A DNA stretch of 64,000 nt from Shewanella fodinae (GCF_014651955.1 NZ_BMXW01000002.1:62760-126759), one strand, 5' to 3'; shown: positions 9,899 to 20,227, counted from the stretch's first letter. Made by a program: numbers and translations. The notes: generated by a model from the sequence alone, not told the origin.

Positions 9899-10918
9899 AT
9901 GAAGTTCTGCGTGTTGTTTTGCAGTGTTATCTGCGGCTTGCCGCTGATTGCTAGCGCGACCCCAAACGAACAGGGACAGCAGGCAATCACCAGTCAGTTA
10001 CAGCCGCTGGCGTCAAAAGCGTTGGTGCTGGATATCAAAAATGCCGGTAATACGCTAGTGGCGGTAGGAGAACGGGGTCACATACTCCGATTAGCGGCAA
10101 CCGGAAATTGGCAACAGGTATTAACTCCCAGTCGTAATCTGCTTACCCGCGTCACCTTTGTGGATGCTGTTAACGGCTGGGCAGTAGGACATGATGCCAC
10201 CGTTATGCACAGTGACGATGCTGGAGCTACTTGGCAATTGCAGTATCGTTCGGAAGAATTAGCCCGCCCGTTAATGGATGTTTATTTTCATGATGCGCAG
10301 CAGGGATTGGCTGTTGGTGCCTACGGCCTGTTTTTGCGCACCCAAGATGGTGGTAAACATTGGCAGCGGGAATTTCATGACGAGCTGCTGAACGCAGATG
10401 ATGCACAGTATCTGCAACAACTGAAAACGGATGATCCTCAAGCTTATCAACAGGAATCAGACTCTATACTGCCGCATTTTAATCGCTTATTACCGCTGAG
10501 TGATGGTCGATTGCTATTGGTGGGGGAAATGGGGCTAGTGGCCGTGAGCAACGATATGGGAGTTCATTGGCAACGGTTAATGTTTCCTTATGAAGGATCG
10601 CTATTTGCAGCAAAAGAATACAACGGGAAAGTCTATGTTGGTGGCCTGCGGGGCAACCTGTTTGCCAGTGATTTGTCATTACAGTCGTGGCAGTCCATTA
10701 CATTGCCACAGAAGACGACCATCAATGGCATAACCCAAGTTGCTGGTCAACTATGGCTGGTCGGCAATAGTGGTGTGATTATCCGTCTGGATGCAGATAA
10801 TCAGGCGCAACTGGTGCGGCAATTGAAAGGGGAAAATCTGCTGGCTTTGGCGGTCGCTCCTAAGGGTGGGCTGTGGCTTGCCGGGACTAAAGGCCTACAA
10901 CCTATAACATTAGAATAA
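9899..10918 (+). CDS. YCF48/BNR-type beta-propeller protein, exported
   Basis: This 339-residue protein has a signal peptide (hydrophobic segment ending LIASA) followed by repeated propeller blades with BNR/Asp-box-like motifs: WAVGHDATVMHSDDAGATW, LAVGAYGLFLRTQDGGKHW, LVGEMGLVAVSNDMGVHW and a last blade with LAGTKG. The fold matches the YCF48/HCF136 family, whose plant and cyanobacterial members assist photosystem II assembly. Here it is probably a periplasmic scaffold. It is encoded 12 bp before the RND transporter, so a role as adaptor or assembly factor for that transporter is plausible, in a cluster with no classical membrane-fusion protein. Confidence 0.8.
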   Translation: MKFCVLFCSVICGLPLIASATPNEQGQQAITSQLQPLASKALVLDIKNAGNTLVAVGERGHILRLAATGNWQQVLTPSRNLLTRVTFVDAVNGWAVGHDATVMHSDDAGATWQLQYRSEELARPLMDVYFHDAQQGLAVGAYGLFLRTQDGGKHWQREFHDELLNADDAQYLQQLKTDDPQAYQQESDSILPHFNRLLPLSDGRLLLVGEMGLVAVSNDMGVHWQRLMFPYEGSLFAAKEYNGKVYVGGLRGNLFASDLSLQSWQSITLPQKTTINGITQVAGQLWLVGNSGVIIRLDADNQAQLVRQLKGENLLALAVAPKGGLWLAGTKGLQPITLE

Positions 10919-10930
10919 CGGGTGTGGTAT

Positions 10931-13249
10931 ATGCTGGAAAAACTGGTTAACGGCCTTGAAAGCTTCCTGTTTCGTCATCGTCTCTGGGTGTTGCTGTTTT
11001 TTGCATGTTGTACTGCCGCATTAGGCTGGCAAGCGAGCCAACTGCGTATGGATGCCGCTTTTGTCAAAAATATTCCGCTGGCGCATCCTTACATGCAAAC
11101 TTATCTCAAACATCAACAGCAGTTTGGTGGTGCTAATTCGATCATGGTAGCGGTGGAAGACCGCAGCGGTGACATTTTCAATCCCGAGTTCTTTAAAGCA
11201 CTCAAAGAAGTACATGATCAGCTGTTTTTTATTCCAGGTGTTGATCGCTCACAAGTGAAGTCACTGTATTCCCCCTCAACCCGTTTTACCGAAGTGGTTG
11301 AAGACGGCTTTACCGGTGGACCGGTGATCCCGGCAGATTTCAGCACGTCACCAGCAGGGCTGCAAAAGGTTAAGGAAAATATTGAAAAGGCTGGGATTGT
11401 CGGCAGATTGGTAGCCAACGATTATTCCGCGGCAATGATCAGTGCGCAATTGCTAGATTTTGATCCGCAGACCGGGGCCCCTCTCGATACGCTGGCATTC
11501 GCAGATAAGCTGGAACAGCAACTGCGAGACAAATATCAAACACCGCAAATTCGCATCCATATTATCGGTTTTGCCAAAATGGCTGGTGATGTAGCGGAAG
11601 GCGCACGAGGTGTGTTGTTGTTTTTTGTGATTGCACTGTTGGTGACTGCCGCCATGGTGTATCTATTCAGCCGTTCAGTATTGCTAACGGTGCTACCGTT
11701 AACCTGCAGTTTGGTGGCGGTGGTGTGGCAGCTTGGACTATTAAATCTTATTGGCTTTGGGCTCGATCCCATGTCGATTCTGGTGCCTTTTCTGGTATTT
11801 GCCATTGGTGTCAGTCACGGTGTGCAGATGATCAACGCTATCCGCCAACGGGTAAGCGCTGGCATGACCAGCAAACAGGCGGCTGCGGCGGCGTTTCGGG
11901 CATTGTTGGTGCCTGGGGGCGTTGCGTTATTGTCTGACACTGTTGGTTTTATGACATTGCTGACCATCGACATCGGCATTATTCGAGAATTGGCTATCTC
12001 TGCATCGCTCGGTGTTGGCGTTATTATTCTGACCAATCTAGTGTTGCTACCGTTGGTGATCTCTTTTGTGACACTACGAACGGCACCGACGACCAGCGCT
12101 GTGTCTCCGGCCAAAGTCTGGCAGCGTTTAGCGGGATTTGCGTCACCGCGATACGCATGGCTGATTATTTTGTTGACGGTGGCACTCTACGGTTTTGGTC
12201 TGACTCAAGCCAGCCGTATGCAGATAGGGGATTTGCAACGTGGTGCGCCAGCGTTACACGAATCTTCCCGTTACAATCAGGATACTTTTTTCATCACCGA
12301 CCATTTTGCCATCACTACTGATGTGATGAGTGTGATTGTTGAAGCTTTCCCAGAAGCCTGTACCTACCACGATGTATTACAACGCATCGATGATTTTGAG
12401 TGGTATGCCCGTAATACCCCTGGCGTGGAGTTTACAGCCAGCATCAGCTCCGTGGCGCGGCAGGTTAATGCGGGGTTTAACGAGGGTAATCCCCGCTGGT
12501 TAATGTTGCCACGCAATCCTGCCAGCTTGGCGCAACTGGTGTCACAGATCCCCACTACCAGCGGTTTGCTTGATGGCAACTGTTCGGTGATGCCAGTGTA
12601 TCTGTTCCTGCAGGATCACAAAGCACAAACCATTGATGGTGTTGTCGCCAAGGTAAAGCAGTTAGCGGCCGATATGGATACCGACAAGGTTAAGTTCAAA
12701 TTGGCGTCGGGTCCAGTGGGGGTGATGGCAGCCACCAATGAAGCCGTGGCTGCGGCGCAACTCCCGATGATGCTATACGTCTATGGTGCCGTGTTTATAT
12801 TGTGTTTGCTGAGTTTCCGTTCGCTCAGGGCCACCTTAGCGGTGATCATTCCGCTATATGTGGTATCTACCTTAGCGCAGGCATTGATGACACGGCTCAA
12901 TATTGGCCTAACGGTAAGCACCTTACCGGTGATTGCTTTAGGGGTTGGTATTGGCGTGGATTATGGTATTTACATTCTATCGATCATGGCGCAAAAGTTG
13001 CGCGAAGGTATGCCGGTACAACAGGCGTATCTGGATGCGTTGTGTGAACGTGGCAACGCCGTGATCTTCACGGGTCTGACCTTGGCTGTGGGGGTTAGTA
13101 CCTGGTTCTTTTCTGCGCTTAAATTCCAGATGGATATGGGCATATTGCTGACATTCATGTTTCTGGTAAATATGCTTGGTGCCATTATTATTCTACCCGC
13201 ACTAGCGGCGGTTTTCTGGCCTAAACGCAAGCTCGGCAGCGGACAATAG
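10931..13249 (+). CDS. MMPL/RND family transporter
   Basis: This 772-residue inner-membrane protein has the duplicated RND layout: a transmembrane helix near residues 15-35, a large periplasmic loop, five helices (about 225-390), then a second set with its own periplasmic loop and terminal helices (about 615-765). It is shorter than HAE-type drug pumps (about 1050) and resembles MMPL transporters for lipids or hydrophobic molecules. In the second half GVGIGVDYGIYI carries the expected transmembrane Asp; the matching place in the first half reads GVSHGVQM. ATG 10931 is preferred over GTG 10922 (MWYM), which has no Shine-Dalgarno. It is the last gene of the DUF1302-DUF1329-YCF48 operon; the substrate is unknown. 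Confidence 0.88.
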   Translation: MLEKLVNGLESFLFRHRLWVLLFFACCTAALGWQASQLRMDAAFVKNIPLAHPYMQTYLKHQQQFGGANSIMVAVEDRSGDIFNPEFFKALKEVHDQLFFIPGVDRSQVKSLYSPSTRFTEVVEDGFTGGPVIPADFSTSPAGLQKVKENIEKAGIVGRLVANDYSAAMISAQLLDFDPQTGAPLDTLAFADKLEQQLRDKYQTPQIRIHIIGFAKMAGDVAEGARGVLLFFVIALLVTAAMVYLFSRSVLLTVLPLTCSLVAVVWQLGLLNLIGFGLDPMSILVPFLVFAIGVSHGVQMINAIRQRVSAGMTSKQAAAAAFRALLVPGGVALLSDTVGFMTLLTIDIGIIRELAISASLGVGVIILTNLVLLPLVISFVTLRTAPTTSAVSPAKVWQRLAGFASPRYAWLIILLTVALYGFGLTQASRMQIGDLQRGAPALHESSRYNQDTFFITDHFAITTDVMSVIVEAFPEACTYHDVLQRIDDFEWYARNTPGVEFTASISSVARQVNAGFNEGNPRWLMLPRNPASLAQLVSQIPTTSGLLDGNCSVMPVYLFLQDHKAQTIDGVVAKVKQLAADMDTDKVKFKLASGPVGVMAATNEAVAAAQLPMMLYVYGAVFILCLLSFRSLRATLAVIIPLYVVSTLAQALMTRLNIGLTVSTLPVIALGVGIGVDYGIYILSIMAQKLREGMPVQQAYLDALCERGNAVIFTGLTLAVGVSTWFFSALKFQMDMGILLTFMFLVNMLGAIIILPALAAVFWPKRKLGSGQ

Positions 13250-13311
13250 TGACTGTCGATAACACCCATATTGCATAGTTTTTCAGCTTTTGCAGATATT
13301 TGGTCAAAACG

Positions 13312-13333
13312 CCGTCGACAGCATGGTCGACGG
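13312..13333 (+). other. Inverted repeat in the RND-gdhB gap
   Basis: Perfect arms CCGTCGAC (13312-13319) and GTCGACGG (13326-13333) flank a six-base loop. No T run follows, so it is not a good intrinsic terminator. It could be an operator for gdhB or a transcript-end structure of the transporter operon. The remaining 13250-13500 interval shows no gene. Confidence 0.4.
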
Positions 13334-13500
13334 TTGGCTAACTGCTTTATATCACACTAAAATTTTCCTCGAAATGCGATGTGTTTAGTAATAAACTGCG
13401 GGCCACGACCTGGGTCACATTTTTTGGGTGGTTCAGGGTATTCGTCGAAGTATCCAATTACAAAAAAAGCGCTGCCATAGACGCTTAAGGAAACATTACC

Positions 13501-16500
13501 ATGGCTTTGAAAGACTCAATGCCTTCAGTATTACTGGAGAATGTAGTTCACCTCATTCATTCCAAGGTTCCCAAAGCCCAGGCTCGTCAGGTAGAGCAGT
13601 TTGCTACTTGCCTTTATGCCCATATGTCGAAGGATGACTTGCTCGTCCGCAACGACAGTGATCTTTACGGAGCCATTCTGAGCCTTTGGAATTCTCTCTC
13701 TAACACTTCAGTAGGTCAGACTCACCTAAAAGTTTTCAACCCGACGCAAGCCAAGCACGGCTGGCAGTCTTCTCATACCATCATTGAAATTGTCCAGCCC
13801 GATATGCCGTTCTTAGTCGATTCGCTGGGCATGGCGCTAAAGCGCCTAGGCATCACTTCCCATATGATGTTGCATACCCCGCTGGCAATAGAGCGTGAAA
13901 ACGGCCAGATTTCTGCGGTGACCCGGGTTAAGGGTAGCCGTGACGACAGCGACAAGGTAGCAGTATTTCTAATCGAGATTGACCGTCAGAGCAGTGATAA
14001 AGATATCCACCAGCTAGAAAAAGAGATAGATGCAGTGCTGAACGATGTTGCTGCAGCTGTTGACGACTGGCAGTCGATGACGGCAAAGCTCGATAGTATT
14101 ATCAAGGAACTTCCGCAACGGCCATTCCCCGGTGATGCCAAAGAACTCGAAGAAGCGGTGAGTTACCTCAGCTATCTCAACGATCATCATTTTACCTTAC
14201 TCGGTTACCGTTATTACGATCTGCGTCGTGTCGCCGGAGACGTAGAATTGGTACCGGATGTTGGTAGCAGCTTGGGGTTGATGAGAAAACCGGGCAAAGA
14301 GCAGCCTGAACATGGATTGATGTTGTCATCATTCTCTGAAACCGCTCGTCGTGAAGCCTTAAGCAGTTCGTTGCTGGTGTTGACCAAAGGTTCATCCAAG
14401 AGCCGAGTTCATCGTCCGGCGTATGTGGATTATATCGGCATCAAGCGCTTTGATAAGCAAGGCAATGTGGTAGGCGAAGATCGTTTTGTCGGCTTATATG
14501 CCTCTAACGTTTACAACCGCAGCCCTCGCTCCATTCCGCTGTTGGCCGAAAAGGTCCAGCGCATTATGGATCTTTCCGGGCTGGGGCCTCGTTCCCATGA
14601 CTATAAAACTTTACTGAACATCCTGGAAAACCTTCCGCGTGATGAGATCATTCAGGCAACCGTTGAAGAGTTGTCTCATGTGGCTCACGGTGTTCTGGAG
14701 ATGCAGGATCGCGACAAACTTAAACTGTTTGTGCGCAAAGATGCTTTTGGGCGTTTTCTGTCTTGCTTGGTATATGTTGCCAAAGACCGATATAACACCA
14801 AACTCAGACAAGATACTCAGCGTATTCTCGCCGAAACTTTTAACAGTAATGAGGAAGTGGAATTCACCACTTATTTCTCCGAATCCTCTTTGTGCAGGAC
14901 CCATTACATTGTGAAAGTCGACAACAACAATGATGTGGATGTAGACGTGGCTGCTATTGAAAACAACCTGATTGAAGCCGCCCGTTCCTGGGACGACAAA
15001 CTTTCAACTGCACTGAACAACGCGATTGGCGAAGAGCAGGGTAACCGTTACTTTAAGCGTTATGATTCAGCCTTCCCGCAGAGTTACAAAAGTGATGTAT
15101 TGCCTACCTCTGCGGTAGTCGATATTCGGCAGTTGGAAGCATTGGATGATGAACACAAGCTTGGCATGTTGTTTTATCAGCCGCAGGAAGCTGAACTGAA
15201 AAGTAACACAGTGCGGCTGAAGCTGTTCCATAAGGACGAACCGATCCCGTTGTCAGATGTACTGCCAATGCTAGAAAACTTCGGTTTACGGGTGATCAAC
15301 GAACGTCCTTATGAAGTCGCTACTACCGATAGCAAGACCTTCTGGATCCTTGATTTCCTGATGACGGTACAGCGTTCCGCATCGGAAGATCTGACCGATA
15401 GTCAGGATCGTTTCCAGAATGCGCTGTCGTCGGTATGGCAGAAGAAACTCGAAGATGATGGCTTTAACCGCTTGGTGTTAGCCACTGGTTTATCGGGCCG
15501 CGAAGTTTCGATACTACGTGCTTATGCCAAATATATGCGTCAGATAGACGCGACTTTCAGCCAGGCATACATTGAAGAGACATTTAGCCGTTATCCGCAG
15601 ATTGCTGATTCACTGGTGAAAATGTTCATCCGCAAATTTAATCCTAAACTGAAGACCCGAACCACTGGTAAGTTTGAAGAGCAAATCAGTCTGCGTTTGG
15701 AAGATGTTGCCAGCCTAGATGATGACCGCATTATTCGTCGTTATTTGGCGCTGATAAATGCCACTGTGCGAACTAACTTCTACCAGTTAGATGCAGCCGG
15801 TGAAGCCAAGGATTATATCTCCTTTAAGTTCGCACCGGATCAGATCCCGGAAATGCCAAAGCCGTTGCCTAAGTACGAAATTTTCGTCTATAGCCCACGG
15901 GTGGAAGGGGTGCATCTGCGTGGTGGCCGTGTGGCACGCGGTGGCTTGCGCTGGTCAGACCGTCGCGAAGACTTCCGTACTGAAGTATTGGGGTTGGTAA
16001 AAGCGCAACAGGTGAAGAACACCGTTATCGTGCCGGTTGGGGCTAAAGGTGGCTTTGTCTGCAAACAGATGCCGGCAGATGGTGGTCGTGAAGCGGTATT
16101 CCAAGAAGGGCAAGAATGCTACCGGATCTTTATCCGTGGTTTGCTGGATATTACCGATAATATCGTCAATAAAGAGATCGTGCCGCCAGTTGATGTGGTG
16201 CGTCATGATGATGATGACCCATACTTGGTTGTGGCCGCCGATAAAGGCACTGCCACTTTCTCCGATATTGCCAACGCCATTTCGGTTGAATACAACTTCT
16301 GGCTTGGTGACGCGTTTGCATCCGGTGGTTCTAACGGTTATGACCATAAAAAGATGGGCATTACCGCCAAGGGCGCTTGGGAATCAGTCAAACGTCATTT
16401 CCGCGAAGTTGGGATCGATTGTCAGACCACTGATTTCACCTGCGTAGGTATTGGCGATATGGCTGGCGATGTGTTTGGTAACGGTATGTTGTTATCAGAA

Positions 16501-18348
16501 CATATTCGCTTGCAGGCTGCGTTCAACCATATGCATATCTTTATCGATCCCAATCCTGATGCCGCCAAGAGCTTTGTTGAACGGCAACGGTTGTTCGACC
16601 TGCCGCGTTCAACTTGGGATGACTACAATCGCAAGTTAATCTCCAAAGGTGGTGGTATTTTCCTGCGCAGTGCTAAAGCAATTACCCTGACGCCGGAAAT
16701 GAAAACCATGCTGGCAACAGACAAGTCGTCCATGACACCCAACGAGCTGATTAAAGAGCTGTTGAAGATGCCGGTAGATTTGTTGTGGAACGGTGGTATC
16801 GGTACTTATGTTAAGTCCAGCCGTGAAACTAACGCGGAAGTGGGCGATCGTGCTAACGATGCCTTGCGCGTCAACGGCAGTGATATTCGCGCCAAGATTA
16901 TCGGTGAAGGTGGCAACCTAGGTTGTACCCAACTTGGCCGTATTGAATATGCGGCTAACGGTGGTCGCATGAACACTGATTTTGTCGATAACGTTGGTGG
17001 CGTCGATTGTTCAGACAACGAAGTTAACATCAAGATCCTGCTTAACAGCCTAGTGGCGGAAGGGGATCTGACGGTGAAGCAACGTAACAGTTTGCTTGAG
17101 CAGATGACTGACGAAGTCGCTGATATTGTGATTCAGGATTGCGAACAGCAGACTCGTACCTTGTCAGTGATCCAAGTGCATGCTGCTGAACAGTTGAAAG
17201 AGCATATTCGCTTTATCCATTATCTTGAAAAAGAAGGCAAACTGGACCGTGCATTGGAGTTCCTGCCATCCGAAGAGGAACTGACAGAGCGTCTGGCTAA
17301 TAACCGGGGTTTAACACGCCCAGAACTGTCGGTGCTGGTGGCTTACAGCAAGATGCTACTGAAAGAACAGCTTGTCACACCAGAAGTTACGGATGATCCA
17401 TGGTTGAGCCAACTGCTGGTAGACTATTTCCCGCACAAGTTGCAGAAACTGTATGCCGACAAGATGAGCATGCATCCGTTACGGGGTGAAATCATTGCGA
17501 CCTCTTTGGCCAACGAACTGGTCAATGAAATGGGAATGAATTTTATCCAGCGTATGCAGGATGAGACAGGTGCCTCAGTTGCTGAAGCGACCATTTGTTA
17601 CTCTATGGCGAGAGAAATATTCGGTATCGGTGAATTAATTCAGGCTATCGATGATTTGAATGGCGTTGTTCCCGCCGTGGTGCAGAGTGAAATGCTGCAT
17701 CAGTTGCGTCGCAATATGCGTCGTTCAACCCGTTGGTTGTTGCGTAATCGCAATCGCAATCTGAATATTGAGCAGACCGTCGCTTTCTTTAAACCGGTGT
17801 TTAATGATCTGCGCGATAATATTCAGCATTACCTGCAAGAGAGTGAATGGCAGGGCATTGCCGATGATATTGCGGCACTGGAAAGGGAAGCAGTTCCAGC
17901 TGCTGTCGCAGGCCTGGTTGGTAAGATGAGCACGCTGTTCTGTGCCCTAGATATTGCACAGATAGCCCAGCAGCAGAATAAGGCGATAGCGCTGGTGGCC
18001 GAGACTTACTATAAACTCGGTGCCCGTATCGAATTACACTGGTTCTTGGAGCAGATTAACGCACAGCCCGCATCTAACCATTGGCAGGTGTTGGCGCGAG
18101 CAGCATTCCGGGAAGATCTGGATTGGCAGCAGCGTTCGTTGAGTTCTGTGGTGTTGCGCAGTTGCGCGGCTGAATGTGATGCAGAAGCGGTGATTGCACA
18201 GTGGATTGAAGCTCATCAGTTGTTGTTGGAACGCTGGTTCCTGATGCTAGCTGACTTCAAGACTTCAGGTGTTCACGAATTTGCTAAGTTCTCAGTAGCG
18301 TTACGCGAACTCAACCTGCTGATATTGCATTGTGAAGGGCATGGTTAA
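13501..18348 (+). CDS. gdhB: NAD-specific glutamate dehydrogenase, large (180-kDa) class
   Basis: This enzyme oxidatively deaminates glutamate to 2-oxoglutarate and ammonia with NAD and is mainly catabolic. At 1615 residues it matches the GDH-180 class (Pseudomonas aeruginosa and Streptomyces enzymes of about 1620-1650), much larger than hexameric GDH of about 450. The N-terminal half holds ACT-like regulatory regions; the catalytic core (about residues 720-1200) contains GGRVARGGLRWSDRR with the substrate-site region, PVGAKGGFV with the catalytic Lys, and a nucleotide-binding part around KIIGEGGNLG. AAGGAA (13487-13492) precedes the ATG by eight bases. It is monocistronic with its own terminator, upstream of pyrD. 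The symbol follows Pseudomonas usage. Confidence 0.93.
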   Translation: MALKDSMPSVLLENVVHLIHSKVPKAQARQVEQFATCLYAHMSKDDLLVRNDSDLYGAILSLWNSLSNTSVGQTHLKVFNPTQAKHGWQSSHTIIEIVQPDMPFLVDSLGMALKRLGITSHMMLHTPLAIERENGQISAVTRVKGSRDDSDKVAVFLIEIDRQSSDKDIHQLEKEIDAVLNDVAAAVDDWQSMTAKLDSIIKELPQRPFPGDAKELEEAVSYLSYLNDHHFTLLGYRYYDLRRVAGDVELVPDVGSSLGLMRKPGKEQPEHGLMLSSFSETARREALSSSLLVLTKGSSKSRVHRPAYVDYIGIKRFDKQGNVVGEDRFVGLYASNVYNRSPRSIPLLAEKVQRIMDLSGLGPRSHDYKTLLNILENLPRDEIIQATVEELSHVAHGVLEMQDRDKLKLFVRKDAFGRFLSCLVYVAKDRYNTKLRQDTQRILAETFNSNEEVEFTTYFSESSLCRTHYIVKVDNNNDVDVDVAAIENNLIEAARSWDDKLSTALNNAIGEEQGNRYFKRYDSAFPQSYKSDVLPTSAVVDIRQLEALDDEHKLGMLFYQPQEAELKSNTVRLKLFHKDEPIPLSDVLPMLENFGLRVINERPYEVATTDSKTFWILDFLMTVQRSASEDLTDSQDRFQNALSSVWQKKLEDDGFNRLVLATGLSGREVSILRAYAKYMRQIDATFSQAYIEETFSRYPQIADSLVKMFIRKFNPKLKTRTTGKFEEQISLRLEDVASLDDDRIIRRYLALINATVRTNFYQLDAAGEAKDYISFKFAPDQIPEMPKPLPKYEIFVYSPRVEGVHLRGGRVARGGLRWSDRREDFRTEVLGLVKAQQVKNTVIVPVGAKGGFVCKQMPADGGREAVFQEGQECYRIFIRGLLDITDNIVNKEIVPPVDVVRHDDDDPYLVVAADKGTATFSDIANAISVEYNFWLGDAFASGGSNGYDHKKMGITAKGAWESVKRHFREVGIDCQTTDFTCVGIGDMAGDVFGNGMLLSEHIRLQAAFNHMHIFIDPNPDAAKSFVERQRLFDLPRSTWDDYNRKLISKGGGIFLRSAKAITLTPEMKTMLATDKSSMTPNELIKELLKMPVDLLWNGGIGTYVKSSRETNAEVGDRANDALRVNGSDIRAKIIGEGGNLGCTQLGRIEYAANGGRMNTDFVDNVGGVDCSDNEVNIKILLNSLVAEGDLTVKQRNSLLEQMTDEVADIVIQDCEQQTRTLSVIQVHAAEQLKEHIRFIHYLEKEGKLDRALEFLPSEEELTERLANNRGLTRPELSVLVAYSKMLLKEQLVTPEVTDDPWLSQLLVDYFPHKLQKLYADKMSMHPLRGEIIATSLANELVNEMGMNFIQRMQDETGASVAEATICYSMAREIFGIGELIQAIDDLNGVVPAVVQSEMLHQLRRNMRRSTRWLLRNRNRNLNIEQTVAFFKPVFNDLRDNIQHYLQESEWQGIADDIAALEREAVPAAVAGLVGKMSTLFCALDIAQIAQQQNKAIALVAETYYKLGARIELHWFLEQINAQPASNHWQVLARAAFREDLDWQQRSLSSVVLRSCAAECDAEAVIAQWIEAHQLLLERWFLMLADFKTSGVHEFAKFSVALRELNLLILHCEGHG

Positions 18349-18365
18349 CACATAATAATAACAAG

Positions 18366-18393
18366 AGCCCTGGCATCTGCCGGGGCTTTTTTT
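18366..18393 (+). terminator. Rho-independent terminator after gdhB
   Basis: AGCCCTGGC (18366-18374) and GCCGGGGCT (18379-18387) pair around an ATCT loop and are followed by TTTTTT. It lies 17 bp after the gdhB stop and 17 bp before pyrD. Confidence 0.9.
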
Positions 18394-18410
18394 AGGTCTT
18401 AGGAGAATAC

Positions 18411-19439
18411 ATGTTTTATAAACTCGCGCAAAAGGTGATGTTTCAGATGGACCCGGAAATGGCACATAATTTTGCCATGACCGGGCTGAAAGCCACCGCC
18501 AACAATCCTCTCAACTGCTTTTATGCTCAGAAAATTGCAGCTGCGCCAGTTGAATTTATGGGGGTGACTTTTCCCAACCCGGTAGGGTTGGCGGCAGGTA
18601 TGGATAAAGATGGTGAAGCGATTGACGCCTTTGCAGCGATGGGATTTGGCCATATTGAAGTTGGCACAGTAACGCCTCGGCCACAACCGGGTAATGATAA
18701 GCCGCGACTGTTTCGTATTAAACCCGCAAAAGCGATCATCAACCGTATGGGGTTTAATAATAAGGGGGTCGATAACCTAGTTAAAAACCTGCTGGCGCGA
18801 AAATCCAAAGCTGTCGTTGGCGTCAATATTGGCAAAAATAAAGACACGCCAGTTGAGCAGGGGAAAGATGATTATTTGATCTGTATGGATAAAGTTTATC
18901 CATATGCTGACTATATTGCGGTAAATATTTCCTCTCCCAACACTCCAGGTTTGCGCACTATGCAATATGGTGAATTGTTGGAGGATCTGCTTGCGAGTCT
19001 TAAAATTAAACAGAAAGCGTTAGCTGAACAGTATAAAAAGTATGTACCTATAGCGCTGAAAATTGCACCAGATTTATCTAAAGATGAAATAGAGAAAATT
19101 GCTGATGCACTTATTCGCAATAAGTTTGATGGCGTGATAGCGACTAATACGACATTAAGTCGTGATGGTGTCAGTGGCCTGGCTAATTCTAATGAAACAG
19201 GCGGTCTTAGTGGCAAACCCTTAAATGAGTTGTCCACCAAAGTCATTAGACAATTAGCACAATGTCTTAATGGTCAAGTGCCTATTCTCGGGTGTGGCGG
19301 TATTTTAAGCGCTCAGGATGCAATGACAAAACTAGATGCGGGGGCGCAGTTGGTGCAAATCTATTCTGGGTTTATTTATCAGGGACCAAAGCTGATAGAA
19401 GATATTATTGAAGCATATCGATCCAGAATAGCCAAATAA
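18411..19439 (+). CDS. pyrD: Dihydroorotate dehydrogenase (quinone), class 2
   Basis: PyrD oxidises dihydroorotate to orotate, passing electrons to membrane quinones, in de novo pyrimidine synthesis. The 342-residue product is the length of class 2 enzymes (E. coli 336). It carries the N-terminal membrane-associating helices ([19 protein letters not shown]) and an FMN-binding TIM barrel with [23 protein letters not shown] and the catalytic serine region [16 protein letters not shown] (18401-18405) gives a clear start. It is followed by a terminator and then zapC, the neighbour it also has in E. coli. Confidence 0.97.
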   Translation: MFYKLAQKVMFQMDPEMAHNFAMTGLKATANNPLNCFYAQKIAAAPVEFMGVTFPNPVGLAAGMDKDGEAIDAFAAMGFGHIEVGTVTPRPQPGNDKPRLFRIKPAKAIINRMGFNNKGVDNLVKNLLARKSKAVVGVNIGKNKDTPVEQGKDDYLICMDKVYPYADYIAVNISSPNTPGLRTMQYGELLEDLLASLKIKQKALAEQYKKYVPIALKIAPDLSKDEIEKIADALIRNKFDGVIATNTTLSRDGVSGLANSNETGGLSGKPLNELSTKVIRQLAQCLNGQVPILGCGGILSAQDAMTKLDAGAQLVQIYSGFIYQGPKLIEDIIEAYRSRIAK

Positions 19440-19462
19440 GATCCAGCAGATGAATTATGATC

Positions 19463-19490
19463 AAAAAGGATCGTTATTCGATCCTTTTTT
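19463..19490 (+). terminator. Rho-independent terminator after pyrD
   Basis: AAAAAGGATCG (19463-19473) and CGATCCTTTTT (19479-19489) pair around a five-base loop and end in a T run. It lies 23 bp after the pyrD stop. Confidence 0.9.
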
Positions 19491-19633
19491 AGTTTAGTAG
19501 ATCGGTTAACTTATTTTAGATCTGCAATATTAATTATTGAAATGTTGCGCAGAATATTTAAACTATATTTTGCTATTGAATAAAATATCATCTACTATCT
19601 GCCCATAATAATAAAGGTCGGTTGGATTACGCT

Positions 19634-20167
19634 ATGTTATTAATGCCTGAAAGTTGCTGGCAATGGCAATATAACGAATCTCACGGGGTTCTGGGTATTA
19701 CCCTGGGCTCAGAGTTAGAATTTCTGACCCCTTATAAACCCAAAACCTTAATTCCGGATGCGCTGGGTCAGCTCGAATTCAGTGTGGAACATGCCAGATA
19801 TTATATTGACCTGCTCGACAGCCTCAGTAAACGTCTGTCACTGCCGGATGCGTTTTTGGTGCAGTTAGCATTAAATGCTACCGCCGCTTGCTTTTTACAG
19901 AAGCCACAGATGCCTAAATCTTGGTTCTTTGAAAGTAGCGATGTTTGTGTTTACAGTGAGCCGGGTAAGCTGTTCAACTTGAAGTGCCACGGTGAGCGCT
20001 TGTTGGTGTTGGTGGTTGAGACTAATCTGCAGGCTTCTACCGTGATGATGTTGGATCATGAATACATGTTGAGTGATGTGAAATCACTGCAAAAGTTTGA
20101 AACCATTAAAGTGATGCACGATCGCTTGTTTGCACTGCGAGCTCAGCAACAGATAGTTGCCGCGTAA
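19634..20167 (+). CDS. zapC: Cell division protein ZapC
   Basis: ZapC is a cytoplasmic FtsZ-associated protein that promotes lateral bundling of FtsZ protofilaments in the Z ring. The 177-residue product is close to E. coli ZapC (180) and follows pyrD, as it does there. The start is set at ATG 19634 because the protein then begins MLLMPESCWQW, which aligns without gaps to the remembered E. coli start MRIKPDDNWRW. A TTG at 19622 lies four bases after AAAGG, too close for good initiation, so the exact start is less certain than the identity. It ends at a bidirectional terminator shared with the converging histidine operon. Confidence 0.85.
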   Translation: MLLMPESCWQWQYNESHGVLGITLGSELEFLTPYKPKTLIPDALGQLEFSVEHARYYIDLLDSLSKRLSLPDAFLVQLALNATAACFLQKPQMPKSWFFESSDVCVYSEPGKLFNLKCHGERLLVLVVETNLQASTVMMLDHEYMLSDVKSLQKFETIKVMHDRLFALRAQQQIVAA

Positions 20168-20187
20168 AACTGATGATGAAAAACCAC

Positions 20188-20212
20188 AAGGCGATCTTGA
20201 TAAGATCGCCTT
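20188..20212. terminator. Bidirectional terminator between zapC and hisI
   Basis: AAGGCGATCTT (20188-20198) and AAGATCGCCTT (20202-20212) form a perfect stem. On the plus strand TGTCGTTTT follows; on the minus strand GTGGTTTTT follows. It can end both zapC and the his operon, which converge here. Confidence 0.8.
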
Positions 20213-20227
20213 TGTCGTTTTATGCAC

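Noticed and set aside
13312..13333. Hairpin after the RND gene as an intrinsic terminator
   Set aside because: The stem is perfect but there is no U run after it on either strand.
16037..16447. 136-codon frame in another phase inside gdhB
   Set aside because: It overlaps the conserved catalytic core of gdhB and has a composition unlike a real protein.
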